64,000 nucleotides of DNA from Qipengyuania aquimaris. Lineage in GTDB: Bacteria; Pseudomonadota; Alphaproteobacteria; Sphingomonadales; Sphingomonadaceae. Shown here piece after piece: positions 38,917-50,113 of this stretch; within the stretch, counting starts at the first letter, position 1; each line of letters opens with the position of its first letter. The DNA lies in contig NZ_WTYI01000001.1 of NCBI RefSeq assembly GCF_009827445.1, forward strand, positions 1,936,381 to 2,000,380, given 5' to 3'. The notes below the pieces were generated by a model that saw nothing but the letters and a program-made list of their open reading frames with translations, did not search any database and was not told where the DNA came from. The position numbers and the translations under genes are program-made.

Positions 38917-40086
38917 ATGCGCGCCACCCCCGACTTCGATTTCCAGCTTGGCGAGAGCGCAGAGATGATCCGCGAAAGCGTGGGTCGCTTCGCCGACGAA
39001 CAGATCGCCCCGCTCGCCGAGAAAGTGGACCGCGAAGACTGGTTCCCCAAGGCGGAACTGTGGCCCGCGATGGGCGAGCTCGGCCTCCACGGCATCACCG
39101 TGCCGGAAGCGGATGGCGGCCTGGGCCTCGGTTATCTGGAACATGTGATCGCGGTCGAGGAAGTCAGCCGTGCCAGCGCCAGCATCGGCCTTAGCTATGG
39201 CGCGCACTCGAACCTGTGCGTCAACCAGATCGCGCGCTGGGGCAATGAGGCGCAGAAGGCCAAGTATCTCCCGAAGCTGATCAGCGGCGAACATGTCGGA
39301 AGCCTGGCCATGAGCGAGGCGAGCGCCGGGTCGGACGTCGTATCTATGAAAGCCAAGGCCGAGAAGGTCGATGGCGGCTATGTCCTCAACGGCACCAAGT
39401 TCTGGATCACCAACGCGCCCTATGCGGACACGCTGGTGGTCTACGCCAAGACTGCGCCCGAGGCCGCCAGTCGCGGCATCACGACCTTCCTGATCGAGAA
39501 GGATTTCGACGGTTTCTCGATCGGCCAGAAGATCGAGAAGGTCGGCATGCGGGGTTCGCCCACGGCAGAGCTGGTGTTCGACGATTGCTTCGTTCCCGAA
39601 GAGAACGTCATGGGCCCCGAAAACGGCGGCGTCGGCGTTCTGATGAGCGGCCTCGATTACGAGCGTGTCGTGCTTGCCGGATTGCAGCTGGGCGTGATGC
39701 AGGCCTGCCTCGACACGGTCATCCCCTACCTTCGCGAGCGTACCCAGTTCGGCAAGCCCATCGGCAGCTTCCAGCTCATGCAGGCCAAGGTCGCGGACAT
39801 GTATGTCGCGCTGCAATCTGCGCGTGCATACACCTATGCTGTGGCCAAGAGCTGCGATGCGGAAAAAACGACCCGGTTCGATGCGGCAGGCGCGATCTTG
39901 CTGGCATCGGAAAACGCCTTCCGCGTGGCCGCCGAAAGCGTCCAGGCGCTGGGCGGCGCCGGCTACACGCTTGACTGGCCGGTAGAACGCTACATGCGCG
40001 ACGCCAAGCTGCTCGACATCGGCGCGGGCACGAACGAAATCCGCCGCATGCTGATCGGGCGTGAACTTATCGGGGCGGCGGGGTGA
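38917..40086 (+). CDS. ivd: Isovaleryl-CoA dehydrogenase
   Basis: FAD enzyme of leucine breakdown, 389 residues, oxidising isovaleryl-CoA to 3-methylcrotonyl-CoA. Acyl-CoA dehydrogenase blocks are complete: [51 protein letters not shown] and [20 protein letters not shown]. The catalytic Glu in the position specific to isovaleryl-CoA dehydrogenases is seen in [17 protein letters not shown] lies upstream of the ATG. It leads the ivd-orf-mccB operon. Confidence 0.94.
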   Translation: MRATPDFDFQLGESAEMIRESVGRFADEQIAPLAEKVDREDWFPKAELWPAMGELGLHGITVPEADGGLGLGYLEHVIAVEEVSRASASIGLSYGAHSNLCVNQIARWGNEAQKAKYLPKLISGEHVGSLAMSEASAGSDVVSMKAKAEKVDGGYVLNGTKFWITNAPYADTLVVYAKTAPEAASRGITTFLIEKDFDGFSIGQKIEKVGMRGSPTAELVFDDCFVPEENVMGPENGGVGVLMSGLDYERVVLAGLQLGVMQACLDTVIPYLRERTQFGKPIGSFQLMQAKVADMYVALQSARAYTYAVAKSCDAEKTTRFDAAGAILLASENAFRVAAESVQALGGAGYTLDWPVERYMRDAKLLDIGAGTNEIRRMLIGRELIGAAG

Positions 40087-40450
40087 GGCTCGGCCTACTT
40101 CGCTTTCTCGGCGCAGGGCTGGCGCTCTCGCTAATGATTGGTGAAGTGATCCGAAGTTGGGGCGTCGGACGGCCGTTAATGTTCGTTCTCGACGACTTCT
40201 TTATGGGCGGGCTGCTGCTCTTGGGCGCTATCCTCATGGCGAAACCGACGCTGACTCGCTGGGCGATCTTCGTTGCAGGATGGGGGGCTTGCGCTGGAAT
40301 GCTTTATGGCAGTTTCTTCGGGAAAGTGTTCGATCCCGCCTCCTCCAATTCCGGCAATTTCGACCTAGGAGTGCTGACCGCGCTGATCGGAATTGCATTT
40401 GTCGTCTCGCTCGTCGGCCTTGCCACGAGCATCATGTGGAAACCAACTGA

Positions 40451-40454
<4 letters not shown>
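40083..40454 (+). CDS. Small four-helix membrane protein between ivd and mccB
   Basis: A 123-residue hydrophobic protein with about four transmembrane segments and few charged residues. No family is recognised. The GTG start overlaps the ivd stop (GTGA) and the stop overlaps the mccB ATG (ATGA), so it is translated as an integral part of the leucine operon. An accessory membrane role is possible but there is no direct evidence. Confidence 0.75.
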
Positions 40455-42061
<1,607 letters not shown>

Positions 42062-42078
42062 GACCGGCATAGCGTACG

Positions 42079-42885
42079 GTGTCAGTTCGCTTTGTGATCC
42101 GGTCGGCCACGAATGTGGCCGAGACACGCCAACGAATACGGGCGCTGCTGCAACCATGGTTCGATCCAAAGCCGGGCCCCAGAGGCTTCGTTCTCGGTCG
42201 GCTGGTCTGTATCTGGTCCGGCTTGTCTCTCTATCACACTTTCGAACTGGTGGCCCTGATCCGGCGTGACGGATGGGCGGCTCGCATCAGTGGCATCACC
42301 ATTCTCATTCAGGCTGCCCTGGCGCTTCTCCTTGTCCCGGCGGTCGCCGCCATTTGGGCAGCTGTCGGGATGGTGACGGGCGAACTCTATGCGATGGGCG
42401 CGGTCCCGATCCTTCTGGTCTCGATCCTGGCCCTCGCGCTGGCCGCCTGGCTCCTGAGACGGAACAACAACGAGCATAATGCGATTGTCAGTCTGCTGCG
42501 GATGGAATTCGAACCGCAGGAGAGCCCCGAGCCCCTGACGCTTGCGCGGCCCACTGGCGAGCCCAGGCGAATGGCCATGGAGGTGTCTGGGACGCGCACT
42601 ATCGAGAACGTGACTATCGAAGAGCTGACCGCTGCCCTCGATGCGATGCACGATGGGCATGAGACCCACGTAATCCTGAGCAGAAGCGAGACAGAGTTCC
42701 TGCAAACGGCTGCGTCCGCATTCGGCTATTCGATCGAATGGCGCAATGTCGGCGACGATTGGCCGCGCAATGCTCGAAGGATTGGTTCTCGATCCGATGC
42801 GACGTTCCAGATCGAAGAGGTCAAACAGCTATTCTGTGCCTACCTATACGGAGCGCGAAAATTCCCGGAACTGGAATGGCAGTGA
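42079..42885 (+). CDS. Hypothetical membrane protein
   Basis: A 268-residue protein of unknown family. The first 60 residues are soluble, residues about 60-130 contain two or three hydrophobic helices (including AALALLLVPAVAAIWAAVGM and ILALALAAWLL), and the remaining 130 residues form a charged cytoplasmic part. The GTG start lies 17 bases after mccB. It replaces the position in which an mccA gene would be expected. Codon use looks less GC-biased than in the upstream operon (visual impression only). Confidence 0.65.
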   Translation: MSVRFVIRSATNVAETRQRIRALLQPWFDPKPGPRGFVLGRLVCIWSGLSLYHTFELVALIRRDGWAARISGITILIQAALALLLVPAVAAIWAAVGMVTGELYAMGAVPILLVSILALALAAWLLRRNNNEHNAIVSLLRMEFEPQESPEPLTLARPTGEPRRMAMEVSGTRTIENVTIEELTAALDAMHDGHETHVILSRSETEFLQTAASAFGYSIEWRNVGDDWPRNARRIGSRSDATFQIEEVKQLFCAYLYGARKFPELEWQ

Positions 42886-42949
42886 GTCGCGTGCCCAATC
42901 GCTATCGCAATCTGCCTAACATCTGTTAGGCAGGCTCGCAGGAGAGAAC

Positions 42950-43579
42950 ATGTCGGAAAGAACGAGCCGCAAGCGCTCGATCCTGTCGCGCATCGTGCGC
43001 CGGATCATCATGGCGCTATACCGCTTCAAGGGCTGGGAGCTCGACGGGCACCTGCCGAATATCGAGAAGTTCGTCATCGCGGGCGCTCCGCACACCTCGA
43101 ACTGGGACTTCGTGTTCTTTGTCGGAGCCACCGCCGAAGAGGGTGTTGAGCCCAACTTTATGGGGAAACATACCCTGTTCCAGGGAATCATGCGCAACTT
43201 CATGTTCGACATGGGCGGCATTCCCATCGACCGGACGAAACGCAGCAATGTAGTCGAGCAGGTCGCCGCCGAATTCGAACAGCGCGATCATCTTGCGCTC
43301 GTGATTGCCGCAGAAGGCACGCGTAGCTCGAACGGCGAGTGGAAATCGGGCTTCTACAACATCGCGCGCGCTGCCAACGTACCCATCGTGCCGGCATGGG
43401 TTTGCAATGAGGACATGGTGCTGGGCTTCGGGCCGGCTATCGTCCCGACTGATAGCTATGGCGAAACCTTGCTCGAAATCGCACGTTTCATGCGTTCCAA
43501 ACGCCCCGATTACGAGCGTTACAAGGTACTGGAGGCCCAGGCCCTGCGCCTGATCGAGGAGGAGAAAACCAATGCTTGA
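42950..43579 (+). CDS. Lysophospholipid acyltransferase (PlsC-like)
   Basis: A 209-residue acyltransferase of the LPLAT family. The catalytic HX4D motif is HTSNWD (within GAPHTSNWDFVFFVG), and the phosphate-binding block is EGTRSSNGEWKSGFYNIA. An amphipathic basic N-terminus (ERTSRKRSILSRIVRRIIM) would attach it to the inner membrane. The short length and divergent motifs fit acyltransferases outside the main PlsC branch, so the acceptor may be a modified or non-phosphate lipid. It overlaps the DUF1295 gene by 8 bp. Confidence 0.85.
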   Translation: MSERTSRKRSILSRIVRRIIMALYRFKGWELDGHLPNIEKFVIAGAPHTSNWDFVFFVGATAEEGVEPNFMGKHTLFQGIMRNFMFDMGGIPIDRTKRSNVVEQVAAEFEQRDHLALVIAAEGTRSSNGEWKSGFYNIARAANVPIVPAWVCNEDMVLGFGPAIVPTDSYGETLLEIARFMRSKRPDYERYKVLEAQALRLIEEEKTNA

Positions 43580-44369
43580 CGCACTGCTGGCCAATGCAGC
43601 GATTTTGATCGGCGTGGTCCTGATTCTTTGGGTCATCTCGGTCCAGATCGACGATGTGTCCTTCATCGATGCGTTCTGGGGTGCCGGCATGGCACTGATG
43701 GCACTGACCAGCTGGCTCCAACTTGCCGAATCCGGCGATCTGGCAACCCTCCTTCTGGTGATGGTCGCTGCATGGGGATTGCGGCTCGGCATCTACCTCT
43801 TCCGGCGCTGGCGCGCGGAAGGGCAGGACAAGCGGTATGAGCGGATGCTGCGGAAGGACCGCGAGAAAGGGCGTTTTGCAATCGCCGCGCTCACCAAGAT
43901 CTGGCTTGGGCAGGCGGTACTCCTGTTTCTCGTCTGCTCGCCCGCTCAGCTCGGTATCCTGACCAACAGCGAACCCGCTCCGATTGCCGGTCTCGCATGG
44001 GTCGGACTGGCACTGTATCTCGTAGGGATATTCTTCGAGTGGGTTGGCGACTGGCAGCTGGCGAAATTCAAATCCGATCCCGCCAACAAGGGCGAGGTCA
44101 TGGACCAGGGCCTGTGGCGCTATACTCGCCATCCCAACTATTTTGGCGACGCCTGTGCATGGTGGGGGATCTGGCTTGTGACCGCGAGCGCAAGCTGGGA
44201 AATCGCACTCTGGACGATTGCGGGGCCGCTTTTCCTCACCTTCACGCTCATCAAATGGTCGGGTGCCGCGCTGCTTGAAAAGGGCATGAAGCATTCGCGG
44301 CCCGGCTATAAGGAATACAAGCGCCGGACCTCTTCATTCATTCCGCTCCCTCCCAAATCGAGCGGGTGA
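43572..44369 (+). CDS. DUF1295 membrane protein (steroid 5-alpha-reductase-like)
   Basis: A 265-residue integral membrane protein with six or seven helices. The C-terminal NADPH-binding block YTRHPNYFGDACAWWGIWL and GYKEYKRRTSSFIPLPPK is the signature of the DUF1295/5-alpha-reductase and isoprenylcysteine methyltransferase-like group. A lipid double-bond reductase is the best guess. Translation is coupled to the acyltransferase, so the pair may remodel a membrane lipid. Confidence 0.85.
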   Translation: MLDALLANAAILIGVVLILWVISVQIDDVSFIDAFWGAGMALMALTSWLQLAESGDLATLLLVMVAAWGLRLGIYLFRRWRAEGQDKRYERMLRKDREKGRFAIAALTKIWLGQAVLLFLVCSPAQLGILTNSEPAPIAGLAWVGLALYLVGIFFEWVGDWQLAKFKSDPANKGEVMDQGLWRYTRHPNYFGDACAWWGIWLVTASASWEIALWTIAGPLFLTFTLIKWSGAALLEKGMKHSRPGYKEYKRRTSSFIPLPPKSSG

Positions 44370-44445
44370 CGAGGCGGAAAAATCCAGATTCTGCTCTGGA
44401 ATAGCTTGTGGAGCATCCCTAATCTCCTTCCATGAGTAGCGTTGA

Positions 44446-45084
44446 TTGGTCCTGAGCGTGTCTTCTTCTACGCATCCGTCCGAGCGAAGGAAGTTCGCCT
44501 TGATGGCTTTGGACCTCACGGTCCGACGCGGCACCGAAATCTCCGTCGCTCAGTTGGCGGCAGAGGCAGGCATTTCGGTTGCAAGGGTGGAGGCCGTTTT
44601 TCCGACGGACGCCGACCTGTTCGACGCGGTCACGGAACTCTGGTTCGAACCTCACGTCGAGATCATGGAAGAGGTCTTGGGAAGCGACCTTCCCATCAAT
44701 CGCAAGTTTCACGAATTCTATGCCCGGCGGTTCCGGCGCAATCGCGAGGAGTTTCGGCGTGATCCGGCGGCATTCGCAGTTCTATGCGATCTCGGCGCCC
44801 GCCGTTTCGAGCAAGTGAGATCCTACGTGGATCTGGCGGATCATTACCTTTGCGAACTTATCGCCGAAGCACAGGCAGACGGCTTTTTCCCGGGCCTTGA
44901 GATCGACCGCGCGCTCACGCTGATAAACCAGATGCTGATGTGCTACACGATGCCTGACCTGCTGATCACCATCAATGACCGGCTGGCCGAAGACAAGCTC
45001 GCGGCAATCGTGGACACGATGTTCGCCGGTCTTTCCGCAACGGATGGCGGGGCGTCAGGCTTGAAAGCGCTCCGGCCGGCGTGA
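44446..45084 (+). CDS. TetR/AcrR-family transcriptional regulator
   Basis: A 212-residue regulator. The N-terminal helix-turn-helix (VAQLAAEAGISVARVEAVFP, about residues 34-53) fits TetR, though the turn is atypical; the long helical C-terminal ligand domain has no assigned ligand. A start at TTG 44446 or GTG 44458 cannot be decided: neither has a convincing ribosome-binding site. The stop overlaps the glycosyltransferase GTG start (GTGA), so it may control the polysaccharide genes that follow. Confidence 0.75.
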   Translation: MVLSVSSSTHPSERRKFALMALDLTVRRGTEISVAQLAAEAGISVARVEAVFPTDADLFDAVTELWFEPHVEIMEEVLGSDLPINRKFHEFYARRFRRNREEFRRDPAAFAVLCDLGARRFEQVRSYVDLADHYLCELIAEAQADGFFPGLEIDRALTLINQMLMCYTMPDLLITINDRLAEDKLAAIVDTMFAGLSATDGGASGLKALRPA

Positions 45085-46310
45085 ACCCCGGCATGGTCCA
45101 GAGACGCATCCTCTTTATCGGTCTGAATTACGCGCCTGAACCAATTGGGATCGGGCCATACAGCACAGGCCTGATGAACGCACTTGCCGCTCGGGGACAT
45201 CGGGTTCACGCTGTGGTCGGCCAACCCTATTACCCCGAATGGAAGATGCATTCCTTCTTTCGTGGCCGCTGGAAGAATTCGGTAGAAGCAGGCGTGACGG
45301 TCACTCGCTGCCCACATTACATCCCCGGAAATCCTACGGGCAAGCGCAGGCTTGCGCACCATCTGAGCTTCGCAAGCAGCTTCTATCCCGCCGCTCGCAT
45401 GGCGCGCAGGCAATTGCAGCCCGATCTGATCTTTACGGTCGCGCCTTCGCTTGTTGCGGTTCCGGTTGCAGCACGAATTGCGAAACGCTCGAACGCGCCT
45501 TTGTGGCTTCATGTCCAGGATTTCGAAGTTGGCGCTGCGATTGCCACCGGACTGCTTGGCAAGGGGGCAGTCGGTGACGCTGCTCTGAAGTTTGAAAAAC
45601 GAACCCTGGTCTCGGCCGATGTCGTGTCCACCATCAGCGGGCCGATGCAGCAGCTACTGGTCGACAAGGGTGTGCAGCCGGATCGGGTGCGCGAGCTAAG
45701 AAACTGGGCCAACCATGGCAACGCGAACGGTCGGAGAGATTTTCGGAACGAGTGGGACTTGGAGGGGAAGTTCCTCGCGCTCTATTCCGGAAACATTGCG
45801 AATAAGCAGGGCCTCGACATCGTCATAGAGGCTGCGCAGCGCTCGTCCGAAAGGCCGGACATCCAGTTCGTGATCTGCGGAGACGGCCCCAATCGCCAAA
45901 GACTGGAAGGTCTTGCGGAGGGCCTGCCGAACGTCACCTTCCATTCCCTCCAGCCAAGCGAAGATGTCGGCGACCTCTTGCGGCTTGCCGACTTGCACAT
46001 CCTTCCGCAGGTCAGCGGAGCGAAAGATCTCATGCTCCCTTCCAAGCTTGGCAATATTCTCGCCTCAGGCAGGCCGACCGTTGCCACAACCACGCGAGAT
46101 TCCGGCCTCGCGCTCGAGCTCGACGGGGCCGGAGCTATCGTCCCACCCGGCGATGCGCGGGCTTTGGGCTGGGCGATCGAACGCCTTGCGGACGATCCCG
46201 ATGCGTGCGCAGCGATGGGCGAACGCGCAGTTGAAATTGCGCGGTTGAGATGGTCCCAGGAGGGTGTAGTCGACGCCTTCGAAGCGGTTATGGAAGAGCT
46301 TCTGGCCTAA
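45081..46310 (+). CDS. Glycosyltransferase family 4, WcaI-like
   Basis: A 409-residue GT-B glycosyltransferase. N-terminal ILFIGLNYAPEPIGIGPYS is the WcaI/colanic-acid-type opening and the donor-binding block is LALYSGNIANKQGLDIVIEA with HSLQPSEDVGDLLRLADLHI and KLGNILASGRPTVATTTRDS. Exopolysaccharide or glycolipid synthesis is likely; the sugar is unknown. GTG start fixed by overlap with the TetR stop. Its TAA shares four bases (CTAA) with the convergent glycosyltransferase. Confidence 0.87.
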   Translation: MNPGMVQRRILFIGLNYAPEPIGIGPYSTGLMNALAARGHRVHAVVGQPYYPEWKMHSFFRGRWKNSVEAGVTVTRCPHYIPGNPTGKRRLAHHLSFASSFYPAARMARRQLQPDLIFTVAPSLVAVPVAARIAKRSNAPLWLHVQDFEVGAAIATGLLGKGAVGDAALKFEKRTLVSADVVSTISGPMQQLLVDKGVQPDRVRELRNWANHGNANGRRDFRNEWDLEGKFLALYSGNIANKQGLDIVIEAAQRSSERPDIQFVICGDGPNRQRLEGLAEGLPNVTFHSLQPSEDVGDLLRLADLHILPQVSGAKDLMLPSKLGNILASGRPTVATTTRDSGLALELDGAGAIVPPGDARALGWAIERLADDPDACAAMGERAVEIARLRWSQEGVVDAFEAVMEELLA

Positions 46311-47548
46311 CCGACCATGCCGTTGAGCAGCGCCTCGATATTCGAGCGGTAGGCCACACTATCGTAGCGTTGGGCCTCCATCTGTGCAGCCCGCCGCATT
46401 TCCAGCAGCCTCTCTTTGTCCTGTGCAATGTCGATCATTGCTGCGGCCAGAAGTTCGCTGTCCGGCCGATCAATGCAGATGCCGCTCCTGGCAGTCGGGC
46501 CCAGGCCGGCTTGCGGGGTCGCAATGACGGCGAGGCCCGCGGCCATCGCTTCCAATAGGACGATGGCCGACCCTTCAAAATAGCTCGGCAGGACTAGGAC
46601 ATCGTGCTGGACCATGATGGCGGGCATCTCTGCGCGGGGCACGGCGCCAAGAAAACGCACCCGATCAGAAAATCCGCTCAACAGCGCATTGGGCACAAGG
46701 TTAGGGCCCACACAGGTGAGACTTGCCAATTCGGGAGGCAGCGCGCTTACCGCTTCAAGGACGTGCTGTATTCCTTTTCGCGCGGAAAGCTGGCCAGCGA
46801 ACAGGAAGCGGACGGGCTTGTCGGCTACAGGCGGCATGGGGCTTGGAAGCGAACCGTACATTCGAGAATCGAAGCAGTATGGAAGGTGGCGGATCTTGTC
46901 CTCGATGCGCTCGGCAGATGAGTGACGCTTTATCGTTTCGCTCACGAATTCACTCGCGCACAGGATATAATCCGCGGCCTCGAACTCCTCTTCGCCGCGC
47001 CGGATGAGCCAATCGGGTGCCCGTCGGAGCGAAGGGTGGAGCCAATCGCCATGCGTGTCTTCGATTTTGGCGACCTGTTGGTTCCATTCCCGCCAATCGG
47101 CAATCGTGCGGTCGAGGATCTTCGTCGCTGACGCGCTTCGAGCATCTCGGAAAGCCGTTAGTGAAGAATTGTCATAGCCCCACAGCACGCGCGCTCCTTC
47201 GTCTTGGGCGAGGCGGGCGACAACTTTCCCGAAACGATCATTGGCAATCCGGTCGAACAACTGGGCCATGGCATCGAGGCCTATCCGCGACAGCATCCGC
47301 TCAGGCAGCTCGTATTGCGGGAATGCTCGTACAAGCGACGGATCGAGGCCCGGTGTCGAAAAGCGGCCGAACTCCGCATCGATGCGCCGCCGCAAAGCGG
47401 CAGGTGGATACGATCCCGCTCGCCGCCACGCGCTTGCTTCATGGTCGAAGACGCCGGTGGCCAAGAAAGCCAGCCTGCCGAGTTGCTGCAGCGCAAGCGC
47501 TGTCTGCCTGCTGTGCTGCATGCCCGGATGAAACACGGCTACTGTCAT
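46307..47548 (-). CDS. Glycosyltransferase family 4
   Basis: A 413-residue GT-B enzyme. RFLFAGQLSARKGIQHVLEA and DVLVLPSYFEGSAIVLLEAM are the nucleotide-sugar-binding motifs; the N-terminal acceptor domain opens MTVAVFHPGMQHSRQTALAL. Acceptor and donor are unknown. The ATG at 47548 is chosen because it starts the first beta strand; it has no clear ribosome-binding site, and a TTG at 47608 would add 20 basic residues. Expressed against the neighbouring glycosyltransferase. Confidence 0.85.
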   Translation of the reverse strand: MTVAVFHPGMQHSRQTALALQQLGRLAFLATGVFDHEASAWRRAGSYPPAALRRRIDAEFGRFSTPGLDPSLVRAFPQYELPERMLSRIGLDAMAQLFDRIANDRFGKVVARLAQDEGARVLWGYDNSSLTAFRDARSASATKILDRTIADWREWNQQVAKIEDTHGDWLHPSLRRAPDWLIRRGEEEFEAADYILCASEFVSETIKRHSSAERIEDKIRHLPYCFDSRMYGSLPSPMPPVADKPVRFLFAGQLSARKGIQHVLEAVSALPPELASLTCVGPNLVPNALLSGFSDRVRFLGAVPRAEMPAIMVQHDVLVLPSYFEGSAIVLLEAMAAGLAVIATPQAGLGPTARSGICIDRPDSELLAAAMIDIAQDKERLLEMRRAAQMEAQRYDSVAYRSNIEALLNGMVG

Positions 47549-47653
47549 GAGTGCGTGCTTGAAGCCAAAGCCCTTCCGGAAAAACCGTTTTCCTACATCC
47601 CGCCCCAATTATAACCGATATGGTTTCTACAATCACTTGGAGAAACCATAATC

Positions 47654-48085
47654 ATGAGCCAGCCTCCCCCTATCCAGGCACCGGGCGGTTTCGCCCCGGT
47701 CGTCGCGTTCGGTATCGAAGACGAAGACGGTAATTGCTCAGTCGTTTCAGGCATTCGTCCGCTGCCGACACGCGTTGCTCCCGCCGATGTCCCTGCTGCC
47801 TTTGTCGGAACGACCTCGATATCGACAATTGTCGGCCCGTTCGAGCCTGCGCTGAATGCAGTGGTTTATTGTACGCTCTCGGGCGACTTCGAAGGCTCGG
47901 TGCAGGTCGCGCGTTCAACAGACGGCGGCGAGACCCTCCATCCGCTGACGGTCGCAGGTTCGCCGTGAGGAGCCTTCTTCGGCCCGGCATGCGAACCGGT
48001 TTGGCAGGAAAGTGAAGAGGGTGCCTCCCTCTGGCTGGATTGCATGATCAGTTCAGGATCGCTGGAATACCGGGTGTCGCAATGA
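47654..48085 (+). pseudogene. Small tail-fibre-type protein interrupted by an in-frame TGA
   Basis: The frame from ATG 47654 runs 104 codons to TGA at 47966-47968. The same frame then stays open for 38 more codons with protein-like composition (GAFFGPACEPVWQESEEGAS and on to LEYRVSQ) and ends at 48083-48085, overlapping the ATG of the next gene in ATGA. The 143-residue composite resembles small proteins found before tailspike genes; there the interrupted position is, from memory, usually Trp, one base from TGA. GGAG precedes the start by eleven bases. Nonsense mutation, sequencing error or readthrough are possible; no selenocysteine element was seen. Confidence 0.65.
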
Positions 48086-50034
48086 GCGCGCTCTCGATGG
48101 TCCCGTTGGGCCTTGCAAATCGCGCGTCGCAGTGTCTTCCCGGCCTTTTCACTGATCTCGAAAAGCGGTCTGTCCCGCTTGATGTCGATCGGGTTGAAAC
48201 GAGCGGCTACGCAGAGGCCGGAAAGGGCGCTGCTACCTATATTTCCGACGACCTCTGCACCCCGGCGTTTCATTCCATACATCCCGCATGCACTGCGCGC
48301 ACCTTCAATGGGCGGATCTTTCGTATTCTCCCTGCCTCAGCCGAGATTGCCGTCGAGCAGGCAGGCGCCTTGGGAGACGGGACTACCAACGACCAGCAAG
48401 CGATCCAGGCGGCGCTAGACTATGCGGCAGCTGTAGAGGCGGCCACAGTAGCATTCTATTCGTCCCGCTACAGGATCGACTGTCCGCTACGCGTATCGCC
48501 CGCAACCGAAACGCGGGCAGAGGACGGGCACCCTCTCGTAGTTCGCCGCTCCGTCGCCTTGAAAGGGAAAGCGGCCGATCGCTCGGTGCTCGAATTTCGC
48601 GGTCTCGACGGCGAGGACCCGGAGACCGGCTGGCAGCTCGTACCGACGGCGTCCGACGATCCCGCGCTTGCCGTCTGGCGCGGCGGCGGCCTCTTCCTTC
48701 AGGGCGATGTCGAGGACCCGGTCTCCGGAGAAAAAACGATCGGCCGCCTCGAACTGGACCGTCTGGTCCTCGAGGGTGGCCGCCACCATACGAGAGCCTA
48801 TGCGTGGCCAGCCGACATCCTGACCGGAGACGGCTGGGACATCACCGACAAGGCGCTGTGGGTGCAAGACTGCTTTGTGGGCGAGATCGTCTGCACGGAC
48901 ACCGATATGATCGGCTGGAAGGGCGAGATATTCTATCTCGGCGGCGCGCTCGATATGGCCGACAAGGTGGTCCTCGAAAGGTGCCGCTTCGCCACCACCA
49001 ATGGCAGCGCCTTCAATCCCGGATGCAATGTCGACATCGTCGCATCCGATTGCAGTTTCGGTGACTGCTTTCAGGCACAGGAAGACGTCGGGAAATCTCG
49101 CGCGATCTATCGCAACTGTATCTGGCACGATTGCGACCACATGGGCCTGGGAAGCGGAGCAACCGATACCCTCGAGCATAATTTCCTCTGGCCCACCCGC
49201 GACGACCAATTGCCTCCCCCGCTCACCCGTCTCGATCAATGTGAATTCAGGAATATCGGCTGGCTGCGCTTCTTCAGCTGGGTTGGAGGCAGTATCCGCG
49301 CAGTGGACTCGCCGATCGGGCTGCCCGGCTGGGCAGGCCAGGCCCTGCGTGATGTGGACCTGGACATAGAGGCCGTTCTCGACCGCAAGCAATCGATCCA
49401 CGCTCTGACCATCGACGGTGTGGCGTCCCTGACCGAGCAAGTCAGCGGCGCACCGGCCGGAACTTACCAATTGCCGCCGGCAAACCTGGCCATCACTTTG
49501 AAGCAACGCCGGACGCGCGAAGCGCAATTCGCACAACGCCAGTGGCTCGGTGTCCTCTGGAACGGTTACATCGACCACTCCTGCGCGATCCATGCCGAAG
49601 GAGAATTCGCTTCGGGGCGCGTACCCAATGGCGGGGACACCCCGCTTTCCATGCCACTCGTCACGATGGCAAAGGAAACTGCGAGTTCGAGCTATTGGGC
49701 AAGGGGCTGGTATCGTCCGGCAACCTTCAGCGGTTCGGGAGAGATCCTCGTCACCGCCCCGCTCATGTCGATCGGGCTGGAAAGCGCGATCATCGCCGAC
49801 ATGACCCTCGCCCGCACCCCACTAGGCGGTGCGCAGCACGGCTATGCCGACGGGCAACGTATCCGCATCACCAAGGATGGCGCGACAGGCACATTGCGCT
49901 TCGAAAAAGGTGCCTCACCAGCCTTCGCGGTCCGCGCGACGCGCAACCTGGCAGACGCCTACGACTGGATCGAGTTCGTCTACAATCGCGAGCTCCAGCG
50001 CTGGGAAGAGAACGGGTTCTTCTCCGCCGCCTAG
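48082..50034 (+). CDS. Tailspike-like beta-helix protein with pectate-lyase-3 domain
   Basis: A 650-residue protein. [20 protein letters not shown] (about residues 93-112) is the opening of the pectate-lyase superfamily (Pectate_lyase_3) beta helix found in phage tailspikes and polysaccharide depolymerases; [20 protein letters not shown] and similar rungs continue to about residue 420. The C-terminal 200 residues look like a separate beta-rich domain. No signal peptide is visible. The ATG overlaps the broken upstream gene. A TTG at 48040 is an alternative start. A role in binding or cutting surface polysaccharide is inferred. Confidence 0.72.
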   Translation: MSALSMVPLGLANRASQCLPGLFTDLEKRSVPLDVDRVETSGYAEAGKGAATYISDDLCTPAFHSIHPACTARTFNGRIFRILPASAEIAVEQAGALGDGTTNDQQAIQAALDYAAAVEAATVAFYSSRYRIDCPLRVSPATETRAEDGHPLVVRRSVALKGKAADRSVLEFRGLDGEDPETGWQLVPTASDDPALAVWRGGGLFLQGDVEDPVSGEKTIGRLELDRLVLEGGRHHTRAYAWPADILTGDGWDITDKALWVQDCFVGEIVCTDTDMIGWKGEIFYLGGALDMADKVVLERCRFATTNGSAFNPGCNVDIVASDCSFGDCFQAQEDVGKSRAIYRNCIWHDCDHMGLGSGATDTLEHNFLWPTRDDQLPPPLTRLDQCEFRNIGWLRFFSWVGGSIRAVDSPIGLPGWAGQALRDVDLDIEAVLDRKQSIHALTIDGVASLTEQVSGAPAGTYQLPPANLAITLKQRRTREAQFAQRQWLGVLWNGYIDHSCAIHAEGEFASGRVPNGGDTPLSMPLVTMAKETASSSYWARGWYRPATFSGSGEILVTAPLMSIGLESAIIADMTLARTPLGGAQHGYADGQRIRITKDGATGTLRFEKGASPAFAVRATRNLADAYDWIEFVYNRELQRWEENGFFSAA

Positions 50035-50050
50035 GCTTGGCCGAAATCAG

Positions 50051-50076
50051 ACGGGAGGGGATTATTTCCCTCCCGT
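50051..50076 (+). terminator. Hairpin after the tailspike-like gene
   Basis: ACGGGAGGG (50051-50059) pairs perfectly with CCCTCCCGT (50068-50076) around an eight-base A+T-rich loop, 17 bp after the stop. No T tract follows, but strength and position fit a terminator before dcd. Confidence 0.55.
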
Positions 50077-50113
50077 GCTTGCTCGCAAGAGCCGCTTGGG
50101 GAATCACAGACGC

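Noticed and set aside
44383-44400. 6-bp hairpin followed by T5 on the minus strand
   Set aside because: Looks like a terminator but no minus-strand gene ends near it; the stem is short, so chance is likely.
47966-47968. TGA as a selenocysteine codon
   Set aside because: No SECIS-like hairpin follows, and the position seems to be Trp rather than Cys in similar proteins.
47654-50034. Complete prophage or tailocin
   Set aside because: Only tail-fibre-like genes are present; no capsid, sheath, lysis, integrase or regulator genes surround them.
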